8,448 nucleotides of DNA. Origin: Crocinitomicaceae bacterium. Lineage in GTDB: Bacteria; Bacteroidota; Bacteroidia; Flavobacteriales_D; Crocinitomicaceae. The stretch is taken from assembly GCA_013215515.1 (NCBI GenBank), contig JABSPC010000036.1:1-8448 (forward strand), in the 5' to 3' direction. The notes under the pieces are model-generated. The model ran no database searches. It was not told the origin of the DNA and worked only from the letters and a program-made list of their open reading frames with translations. Below are positions 1-6,293 of this stretch, one piece after another (the stretch's first letter is position 1; each line of letters starts with the position of its first letter). A program made the position numbers and the translations under genes.

Positions 1-17
1 TTAATATTAACTAAAAT

Positions 18-1088
18 TTAGTCTCCAGAGTATCTATCACTCGTTATATGCCATTCATGATTACCTGCAATCCAAGCTTCAAGACCGACTAAATACTGTC
101 TAAGTTCAGGAGTTGCAAACACCATTAATTTGGCCGTTTCGTTTTCGAACATTCTTAATAAATCATTGTGAAAACGAACGCCAATTTTGTGAGCTTCTTT
201 GAACGTGCATCCCTCCTCTTTTTCAATTGCCTCTCTAATCCCGTACTGATGAACTCCAGCCTCGTCTTCTTTTTCTGAAGAAACTAGATCATTAATCATT
301 ACGCAAATAAGGCCTGCCAATTTCACTACTTTTCTTACTTCAGGTGTGGAATAAACGTTGTGAGATAATTCGTATCCATCGACAATATCTATCATGGTAA
401 GACAAGGTGTAAAACCATTCATTTGTCGGCCTCCAAGATATTCCCATACCGGTGCTACCATCTTACTCATTCGCCAACTAGATTCTTGACACATAGCGAC
501 TAATAAACACATGTTCTCGTGTCTCACCCTTCCAACCTGTTGAGGAGTACCGAACTTAGCAGTACCTGCCATATATTGGCGAAGTGCAACATGAACAGGA
601 TGACTCAGACCATTTCTTGTGTCTTCGTTATACCTTCCAGTCAAGAAAGGCTCGTCCATAGCTGACATGCACATTGAAAGGTTTCTTCCAACCATATCCA
701 GCGTTGAGCCTGATCGACTATCATCAACAAAGTAATCATCCAATCCAAACAAGGCAAGCATTGCTTGACCCGCTAAAAATAATCGCTCGCGGTCTTGTGA
801 AAACGGATAAGTCAGCATAACATAACGTCCGAAATTGCATTTACGCAGATAGTCTAAATGACCTTCATACAGGTTAATACTCTCCGCCCAGGCCATTAGT
901 TTTTCATTCAATTCCTCACCTAGTGGTTCATCCATTCGGTACGGCAGCCGATGACGCAGTTCAGTATCGGACTCTAAATCGGGACGGTTTAAAATCGCCG
1001 AGATATTAGTAGTTTTCGTTCCAAGGCCTGTTGGCCCAGAAGATAGGACGCTCTTAATGAGGTCCAAAGAATTTACATTACTATGCAT
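18..1088 (-). CDS. Class I terpene synthase, 2-methylisoborneol-synthase-like, predicted encapsulin cargo
   Basis: A 356-residue class I terpene cyclase that should ionise a prenyl diphosphate with Mg2+ and cyclise it. All active-site signatures are visible: the Asp-rich motif DDYFVDD (117-123), a likely diphosphate-sensor Arg (R221, about 45 residues before the next motif), the NSE triad N266-D267-x2-S270-x3-E274, and the C-terminal Arg-Tyr pair (352-353). The fold begins near residue 50. Residues 1-50 look disordered and contain GPTGLGT (18-24), which resembles the N-terminal loading segments of encapsulin-linked terpene cyclases. The ATG lies 9 bases after the stop of the shell gene, which supports both this start and co-transcription; there is no Shine-Dalgarno sequence. 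The sequence most resembles 2-methylisoborneol synthases, but no geranyl-diphosphate C-methyltransferase lies in the window, so the substrate (2-methyl-GPP, GPP or FPP) is open. The family is certain; the product is not. Confidence 0.92.
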   Translation of the reverse strand: MHSNVNSLDLIKSVLSSGPTGLGTKTTNISAILNRPDLESDTELRHRLPYRMDEPLGEELNEKLMAWAESINLYEGHLDYLRKCNFGRYVMLTYPFSQDRERLFLAGQAMLALFGLDDYFVDDSRSGSTLDMVGRNLSMCMSAMDEPFLTGRYNEDTRNGLSHPVHVALRQYMAGTAKFGTPQQVGRVRHENMCLLVAMCQESSWRMSKMVAPVWEYLGGRQMNGFTPCLTMIDIVDGYELSHNVYSTPEVRKVVKLAGLICVMINDLVSSEKEDEAGVHQYGIREAIEKEEGCTFKEAHKIGVRFHNDLLRMFENETAKLMVFATPELRQYLVGLEAWIAGNHEWHITSDRYSGD

Positions 1089-1097
1089 AATTCAATG

Positions 1098-2498
1098 CTA
1101 ATTATCGTAAACTCCAACTTCTACATTCTCAAGTATACCCAGTGCATCAGGCACAAGAATAGCAACAGAGAAGTAATTTGTTAAAAGATATGAGATGATC
1201 GCTTTTTCATCAATTCCCATAAAGCGAACTGATAAACTTGGCTCAACCTCTTCAGGAATTCCAACTTGGTATAAACCTACCACGCCTTGATCCTCTTCAC
1301 CAACTCTTACTGCGATCATAGAGGTAGAGTTGTTTTTAACTGGTATTTTATTACTTGTAAGAATTGGAATTCCTCTCCAAGCAATACATTCGCTCCCATT
1401 AACATCTACGGTATCAGGATAAATCCCTCTTTTTGAACACTCGCGCAAGAAAGCTGCAATAGCTTTTCTATGAGCAAATATATATTTCGTTTTTCTACGT
1501 TTAGATATCAATTCATCCAAATCATCTGGCGTCGGAGGTCCAGTTCTAGTTTGAATTCGTTGACGGTAATCAGCAACATTAAGCAACCCAAAGTCCTTGT
1601 TGTTAATCATTTCATTTTCCTGAGCTTCACGAAGCTCCTCAATAGTAAGTCTTACTTGCTCCTCCGTTTGGTTATACGGAGAGTTGTTCAAGTCAGCAAC
1701 TTTTGAGTGAATTTTTAATATTGTTTGAGCAGAGTATAATTCATATTCCTTTGGAGCTGAATCATATTCTACGTATGTACTTGGAATGTCTGGTTCTTCG
1801 TCATGTAAACCACTAAACATGTCTATTAAGGACTCCCCTTTACCATTTATTTTACTAACCAATGCTTCTAGTGCTGCAGAAACATCCGCTTTATGGGTAT
1901 CAATACTACTCGCTGCTAAGATTATATCAAGTTGAGCGTGTGGAATTTTTAAAACTTTCACATCTGAAATTGCCACTGCATCGAATGGAAAAGGAGGTTT
2001 CCCGGCGTAATACGTGAATTCGCCAAAATAAAATCCTGAACTAATTGTACCAATTGAATGGTTATTATTTAATTCTCCTGGCTCGACTAAAGAAACTTTA
2101 CCCTTTAGAATAATGTAAATATGATCAGGAGCAGTTGTGTTCGCTACAATCACATCGTCCTTAATAAAATCTTCTTCAATTCCAGCTCCAGCGATCAAAG
2201 TCAACAATGCACTATCACTAACATGTCTGAATCCCGGCATTTGAATAAGCGAATCAGGATTTAATGCTCTAGGAACATCTTCCACACCATCAGTTGTATT
2301 CCAGCTAACTTGCCCTGGTCGGATTTCAAGAACTTGTCTTCTATTCACGCGGTAGTAGCCACCAGTTACATTTACCCAAGGTAAAACTTTTGAAACGTTT
2401 CGTGATGAAATCCCTTCCATTTGAGGCCTTGTCTTGTGCGTAGTAGTTAACGCCCTGGCCTGTTCTTTAGGTAAAGTAGTTGGATTAAATTTGCTCAT
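1098..2498 (-). CDS. Family 2B encapsulin shell protein with cyclic-nucleotide-binding-like domain
   Basis: A 466-residue HK97-fold shell protein of the SrpI/Family 2 type, expected to self-assemble into an icosahedral nanocompartment around cargo. The N-terminal arm (about 15-55) carries a KTRPQMEGIS segment followed by a YYRVNRR segment, both typical of Family 2B. A cyclic-nucleotide-monophosphate-binding fold follows at about 88-215, with the FGE phosphate-cassette start at 158-160. The shell core spans about 240-466, with strongly family-like stretches around 276-284, 313-330 (QTRTGPPTPDD) and 423-455. The CNB-like domain defines subfamily 2B. The phosphate-cassette Arg of true cAMP receptors is replaced (P169 at the aligned position), so ligand binding is doubtful. 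It is the first gene of an operon with the terpene synthase 9 bases downstream, which identifies the cargo. The ATG at 2498 keeps the full N-arm; no Shine-Dalgarno sequence is seen. Length is normal for 2B, with no disruption. Confidence 0.93.
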   Translation of the reverse strand: MSKFNPTTLPKEQARALTTTHKTRPQMEGISSRNVSKVLPWVNVTGGYYRVNRRQVLEIRPGQVSWNTTDGVEDVPRALNPDSLIQMPGFRHVSDSALLTLIAGAGIEEDFIKDDVIVANTTAPDHIYIILKGKVSLVEPGELNNNHSIGTISSGFYFGEFTYYAGKPPFPFDAVAISDVKVLKIPHAQLDIILAASSIDTHKADVSAALEALVSKINGKGESLIDMFSGLHDEEPDIPSTYVEYDSAPKEYELYSAQTILKIHSKVADLNNSPYNQTEEQVRLTIEELREAQENEMINNKDFGLLNVADYRQRIQTRTGPPTPDDLDELISKRRKTKYIFAHRKAIAAFLRECSKRGIYPDTVDVNGSECIAWRGIPILTSNKIPVKNNSTSMIAVRVGEEDQGVVGLYQVGIPEEVEPSLSVRFMGIDEKAIISYLLTNYFSVAILVPDALGILENVEVGVYDN

Positions 2499-2539
2499 TT
2501 TGCAATTAGATTAGTTATAATTTTCAATTTACAGAGAAG

Positions 2540-2573
2540 CAAATTAATAAAAAATTCTGGTTTCCTTTTCAAA
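2540..2573 (-). promoter_or_regulatory. Candidate promoter of the encapsulin-terpene synthase operon
   Basis: Read on the minus strand, TTTG (2573-2570) is followed after 22 bases by TTAATTTG (2547-2540), about 42 bases before the encapsulin ATG. This resembles the Bacteroidota pattern TTTG / TAnnTTTG, with one mismatch in the -7 box and a slightly long spacer. The upstream TTTG overlaps an inverted repeat, CTTTTC-N6-GAAAAG (2565-2582), which could be an operator. This is a pattern match only. Confidence 0.35.
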
Positions 2574-2734
2574 ATGGAAAAGTTGATTTTAATGCGTTTT
2601 TATGTCTAATTACGAATTGTTAATTTTTTATTTCTCAATAAGCCTAGTGCATAAGGAATTTTAATATGTCAGCACAACTTATCCAACGGGGATATGTACC
2701 TAAAGCCCTGTATTATAGATGATAAAAAAGTGTG

Positions 2735-2772
2735 AATTACGTGTAATTATTAATGAATAACTATTATATTTG
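2735..2772 (+). promoter_or_regulatory. Candidate promoter and operator of the adenylate cyclase gene
   Basis: A perfect Bacteroidota-type -7 box, TATATTTG, lies at 2765-2772, about 40 bases before the cyclase ATG at 2812. No clean -33 TTTG is present. In its place, at 2735-2748, is an interrupted palindrome AATTAC-GT-GTAATT, the position where an activator or repressor might bind. It is not a CRP consensus: a TGTGA half-site is present at 2731-2735, but the matching TCACA is not. The rest of the divergent gap 2499-2811 is AT-rich, and I see no RNA gene or convincing ORF in it. Confidence 0.45.
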
Positions 2773-2811
2773 GGTGTAATCCTAACCAGACACTACTGAA
2801 ATTGATTTCGC

Positions 2812-4035
2812 ATGAATAAGTACTTCGATTCATATGCAAGAAATGAGGACGACAGCTCAGAACTGAAATTTCAGAAGAAGTTGCTTGTGATTATTTGTTC
2901 TTTTTTGTTTATATGTGGGATTGTATGGTGGCTCTTGGGGTATTTAACTATGGGCTGGAATTATCCAACGATAGCCGCGGGTTTATTTGGTATTATGGTT
3001 TTTGTGATGATCATCGTTTCACATCGACAAAAAAATCATACGCTTCTTATTCGGTCTACGTTTTTGGGAGTTATGATAGTTCCTATGGTATGGCAATTTA
3101 CAATTGGTGACTTGCACAATAGCGGAATGGTAATTGCCTGGTCATTCTTAACACCTTTAGGAATCTTAATTTTTTCTTCTTTACGCCCAGCGATCATATA
3201 CATGATGCTGTTTGTTGCAGCCATTCTGGTTACGATATTGGTTCAGCCTGAATTTTACGGACATCCTATAGTTATTGACAAACCAATTATCAAGTTGTTT
3301 TACGCTATGAATCTGGTTACGTCTTTCACTGTTATCTTCGCAACCTGTGCCTGGTTTGTTCATACAATTAAAAAAGAAAAAAGGCTTTCCGATGAATTAA
3401 TGCAGAATATTTTGCCTTCGGCGATTATTGAAGAAATGAAGACTACGGGTAAGACAAAAGCCAAAGCGTTCACAATGGTAACAGTTATGTTTACTGACTT
3501 CAAAGGATTTACTGAAGTAAGCCAAAGGGTGAGCGCTGAATTACTAGTTGATGAAATTCACCATTGTTTTAGTGAGTTTGACAGAATCATCTCTAAGTAC
3601 AAAATTGAAAAGATTAAGACTATTGGTGATGCGTACCTATGTGCAAGTGGATTGCCGATTTCAAATTACACGCACGCAGTAGACATGATTAACGCAGCCT
3701 TTGAAATTCGAAATTTCATGGCTTTACGTAAAAAAGAAAAAGAAGCCCTGGGAGAAATTCCTTTTGAGCTTCGAATTGGTTTACACACTGGACCTGTAGT
3801 TGCTGGTATTGTTGGGGTAAGAAAGTTCCAATACGACATCTGGGGTGACACTGTAAATACAGCAGCCCGTATGGAGACGAACAGTAAGATCGGCAAAATT
3901 AACATCAGTCAATCAACATTCGAATTGCTTAAAGATAGGCCAGATTTAGATTTCAAAAGTCGTGGTAAAATTGAAGTTAAAGGCAAAGGATTACTGGAGA
4001 TGTTCTTCGTTGAGAAGAATGATGCTATTGAATAG
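2812..4035 (+). CDS. Membrane-bound class III adenylate cyclase
   Basis: A 407-residue protein predicted to make cAMP from ATP. A short cytoplasmic N-terminus is followed by about six hydrophobic helices (roughly 22-46, 53-70, 79-96, 106-123, 126-145 and 163-186). Next is a transducer helix containing the usual LMQNILPSAIIEEM segment (196-209), then the catalytic domain (about 221-402). All canonical residues are present: metal-binding D229 (FTDFKGFT) and D273 (TIGDAYL), adenine-selecting K269 and D342 (YDIWGDTVN), and transition-state N349 and R353. The Lys/Asp pair points to ATP rather than GTP, and a single catalytic domain implies a homodimer. The membrane part has no recognised sensor domain, so the input signal is unknown. 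It is divergent from the encapsulin operon across 313 bases. The start at 2812 is supported by the -7 box 40 bases upstream and retention of the first helix. No hairpin terminator follows the stop, only a T-rich stretch. Confidence 0.93.
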   Translation: MNKYFDSYARNEDDSSELKFQKKLLVIICSFLFICGIVWWLLGYLTMGWNYPTIAAGLFGIMVFVMIIVSHRQKNHTLLIRSTFLGVMIVPMVWQFTIGDLHNSGMVIAWSFLTPLGILIFSSLRPAIIYMMLFVAAILVTILVQPEFYGHPIVIDKPIIKLFYAMNLVTSFTVIFATCAWFVHTIKKEKRLSDELMQNILPSAIIEEMKTTGKTKAKAFTMVTVMFTDFKGFTEVSQRVSAELLVDEIHHCFSEFDRIISKYKIEKIKTIGDAYLCASGLPISNYTHAVDMINAAFEIRNFMALRKKEKEALGEIPFELRIGLHTGPVVAGIVGVRKFQYDIWGDTVNTAARMETNSKIGKINISQSTFELLKDRPDLDFKSRGKIEVKGKGLLEMFFVEKNDAIE

Positions 4036-4177
4036 TAATTCGTTTTTTCTATTTATCACCTCAAAAGAAGTTGAATAGTCAGCATCTTCTAATCCTTTTG
4101 TATTTATAAAATGAATAGAGATGTGCACTTTGTTTCTTAGAACAATTGGCTCATATCTAATCGGGAGTGTTTTCTAA

Positions 4178-4420
4178 TTTGATAAGAATCGAATCTATTT
4201 TTCACAGACCGTCGAACGAACGACAACAGTTCTCAATTTACCCCAAATTGGCTGGTCAAATTCTTGAGGTGAAAACTGGAAAAGGAGAATAAGCTTCTTT
4301 CTCTCTTCGCGGGACGAGTTTAAATTAGCCGTAGATGAATCAGAAATACCTGAGAAAGATTTAATTTTTCGCGCATGGATAATGAATCCCAATCCAGTGA
4401 GCCGTAAAGAGGAGATGTAA
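4178..4420 (+). pseudogene. Possible coding relic in the 521-base gap, one in-frame stop
   Basis: Between the cyclase stop (4035) and the convergent serine lyase gene (ends 4557) no intact gene is evident. On the plus strand one frame reads as protein-like sequence from 4178 to a TAA at 4418-4420, broken only by a TGA at 4265-4267. The second half (4268-4417) contains the charged, amphipathic stretch DEFKLAVDESEIPEKDL and then FRAWIMNPNPVSRKEEM. There is no start codon with a ribosome site, and I recognise no family. It could be the 3' end of a decayed gene or chance. The rest of the gap is AT-rich; at 4457-4478 a weak TTCTTC...GAAGAA hairpin is the only other structure seen. Confidence 0.25.
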
Positions 4421-4556
4421 AATTTAACGAAGAGTTATAAAATTTTAGAAAATGAAATTCTTCCTTCCTTAAGAAGAAGTCAAATTATCGTCTACTTCAC
4501 AAGTGGTAGTCAAGAATAAAGCTGTTTAAACAAAAACCACAATCGAAACTAAACCA

Positions 4557-5981
4557 TCAGCAAGCAGAAATATTAACCGACACCGCTAAACCACCTTCGG
4601 AAGTTTCTTTGTACTTACTGTTCATATCTTGAGCTGTTTGCCACATTGTCTCTACCACCATATCCAAATTGATCTTGGCTTTCTTGGGATTTCTTTCCAT
4701 CGCCATTTCAGCAGCATTAATTGCTTTGACCGCTCCCATTGAATTCCTCTCGATACATGGAATCTGTACCAAGCCACCAATTGGGTCACATGTTAATCCT
4801 AAATGATGCTCCATTGCGATTTCAGCTGCCATCAAAACGTGATCCGGAGAACCTCCCAATAAATCTGTTAATGCGCCAGCAGCCATGGCAGATGAAACAC
4901 CAATCTCGGCCTGACAGCCTCCCATAGCGGCAGAAATAGTAGCCCCTTTTTTAATAATACTTCCAATTTCTCCTGCCGTTAGTAAAAATCGTTCAATCTC
5001 TTTCTGTCCAGCAAACTTGTTTACAAAACACAAATAATACATCAGTACTGCAGGAATAACCCCGGCACTTCCATTTGTAGGTGCAGTTACTACTCTTCCT
5101 AATGAAGCGTTTACTTCATTGATACTAAGAGCATAACAACTTACCCATTTAATTACTTTGTGAAAAGGGTTGTTTAATTTTCGGATGCTTTCAAACCAAG
5201 AATTCATGTCAGCATATTCAAGTCCATTCATCAACCTTTTATTGAGGCCATATGCTCTTCGTTCAACTTCAAGACCACCGGGTAAAATCCCTTCTGTATG
5301 ACAACCAATATACATGCATTCGAACATTGTCTTCCAAACACGATCAATTTCAGATTTCACTTCATCTTCACTTCTCCAAATCAACTCATTTTGCATTACA
5401 ATTTGAGAAATTGATTTCCCTTCTCTGCTACAATGATTCGCTAAATCCACTCCAGTTTCAATTGGAAATGGAAGTTTTCCATGCTCATGAATTTTTGATT
5501 CTTCTTGTTCTTGACCTTCCTTAACTACAAACCCACCTCCAATTGAATAATAAGTTTCAGATAAATGTGTACCATCATCCAATAACGCTCTAAACATCAA
5601 CCCATTGGAATGAAATTCTAAAAACGACTTTTTAAACAGAAGGTGTTCAACCACATTGAATTGAATATTTCTTTCTCCGCCAAATTGGATCTCACAAGAA
5701 TCAGTAGCTTTCTGTATAATACCATCGATAGAATCCACAGGAATGGTCTCTGGATCTGCTCCCGACAACCCTAGAATTATGGCTTTATCCGTGGCATGCC
5801 CCATTCCAGTTAGCGACAAAGAACCATACAGTTCTATCGCTACTGACTTTACTTTATAGAATTGATCATTGTCTTTCAATTCCTGAATCCATTTTTGACT
5901 CGCACGCCAAGGTCCAAGGGTATGAGAACTTGATGGTCCTACCCCAATTTTAAGCATATCAAAAACACTTATCTGTTCCAT
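4557..5981 (-). CDS. sdaA: L-serine ammonia-lyase, iron-sulfur-dependent, single-chain form
   Basis: A 474-residue enzyme that deaminates L-serine to pyruvate and ammonia in the cytoplasm using a [4Fe-4S] cluster as Lewis acid. It is the fused form: the beta domain is N-terminal (starting with SVFDMLKIGVGPSSSHT at 5-21) and the catalytic alpha domain C-terminal (about 200-474). Family motifs include APTNGSAGVIPAV (300-312) and the cluster region GGCQAEIGVSSAMAAG (354-369). Predicted cluster ligands are C356, C398 and C409. The chain ends in Cys (C474), matching enzymes in which the C-terminal Cys folds into the active site and caps the cluster until serine displaces it. Length is normal. It is monocistronic, convergent with the adenylate cyclase gene. 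A TATATTTG box lies about 25 bases upstream of the ATG, with no Shine-Dalgarno sequence. Confidence 0.97.
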   Translation of the reverse strand: MEQISVFDMLKIGVGPSSSHTLGPWRASQKWIQELKDNDQFYKVKSVAIELYGSLSLTGMGHATDKAIILGLSGADPETIPVDSIDGIIQKATDSCEIQFGGERNIQFNVVEHLLFKKSFLEFHSNGLMFRALLDDGTHLSETYYSIGGGFVVKEGQEQEESKIHEHGKLPFPIETGVDLANHCSREGKSISQIVMQNELIWRSEDEVKSEIDRVWKTMFECMYIGCHTEGILPGGLEVERRAYGLNKRLMNGLEYADMNSWFESIRKLNNPFHKVIKWVSCYALSINEVNASLGRVVTAPTNGSAGVIPAVLMYYLCFVNKFAGQKEIERFLLTAGEIGSIIKKGATISAAMGGCQAEIGVSSAMAAGALTDLLGGSPDHVLMAAEIAMEHHLGLTCDPIGGLVQIPCIERNSMGAVKAINAAEMAMERNPKKAKINLDMVVETMWQTAQDMNSKYKETSEGGLAVSVNISAC

Positions 5982-6005
5982 ATATCAGGGTATTAAAAAA
6001 AGCTA

Positions 6006-6013
6006 CAAATATA
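6006..6013 (-). promoter_or_regulatory. -7 box of the serine ammonia-lyase promoter
   Basis: Read on the minus strand this is TATATTTG, a perfect match to the Bacteroidota TAnnTTTG -7 element, 24 bases before the ATG at 5981. It implies a leader of only about 15-20 bases. A TTTG at the usual -33 distance is not seen, so the upstream element is degenerate. The same octamer precedes the adenylate cyclase gene. Confidence 0.5.
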
Positions 6014-6060
6014 GGCTTTTGTTCAGGAGATGTTAGCATTTCCGAACCAAATCGACTAAT

Positions 6061-6218
6061 CTATTCTTTCAAAATTATCTCTACCGTTTGTCCACAACTA
6101 TCAACAGAACTAAGGTACATGTTGTTCTTCTTATATGAAATCACCGACATTTGAGGACCACCTGCTAGTAAAAATGATTGAGATGTATTTAGTTGAAGTT
6201 TGCTTTGAGAATGTACGT
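6061..6218 (-). pseudogene. 3' coding relic of an unidentified gene
   Basis: On the minus strand an open frame of about 50 codons ends at a TAG (6061-6063). The residues read naturally as a protein C-terminus: LNTSQSFLLAGGPQMSVISY, then KKNNMYLSSVDSCGQTVEII before the last few residues. The frame continues upstream only through the inverted repeat at 6225-6282. The single available start there (TTG near 6276) lies inside that repeat, with no ribosome site. The simplest reading is the tail of a gene whose 5' part has been lost at the repeat. I do not recognise the family. A short functional ORF cannot be excluded. Confidence 0.3.
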
Positions 6219-6224
6219 CGCGCC

Positions 6225-6282
6225 GCAGGATTGCGTGTTCAATTGAACTCTTGCGAGATTCTGCTTGAAAACGCAATCCTGC
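6225..6282. repeat. Long hairpin element: 12-bp perfect inverted repeat with nested palindromes
   Basis: GCAGGATTGCGT (6225-6236) is repeated as its exact reverse complement at 6271-6282 around a 34-base spacer. The spacer contains a perfect 12-bp palindrome, GTTCAATTGAAC (6237-6248), followed by the small hairpin CTC-TTGC-GAG (6248-6257). It starts 12 bases after the SWIM gene's stop codon. A smaller hairpin, CTAGG-N6-CCTAG (6282-6297), overlaps that stop. The nested palindromes resemble REP-type elements mobilised by Y1 (RAYT) transposases, but no transposase gene is present. It may also stop transcription of the SWIM gene, though no T-tract follows. Confidence 0.6.
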
Positions 6283-6293
6283 TAGGAGAAAAC

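Noticed and set aside
1098..2498. Reading the shell gene as a CRP-type transcription regulator because of its cyclic-nucleotide-binding domain
   Set aside because: There is no helix-turn-helix after the CNB-like domain, and the remaining 220 residues match the Family 2 encapsulin shell core.
2666..2722. Possible 18-codon leader peptide upstream of the adenylate cyclase, with AAGGA 8 bases before its ATG
   Set aside because: It lies upstream of the cyclase -7 box, so it would not be on the cyclase transcript, and its sequence has no regulatory codon runs.
2731..2748. CRP/FNR-type binding site (TGTGA-N6-) ahead of the cyclase gene
   Set aside because: The second half-site TCACA is absent; the real symmetry is AATTAC-GT-GTAATT, which does not match the CRP consensus.
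4195..4392. 65-codon minus-strand ORF in the gap after the cyclase gene
   Set aside because: No ribosome site or recognisable family, and the opposite strand of the same bases reads more like protein.
5982..6060. Possible riboswitch or attenuator upstream of the serine lyase gene
   Set aside because: The -7 box lies only 24 bases from the ATG, leaving too short a leader for a structured RNA element.
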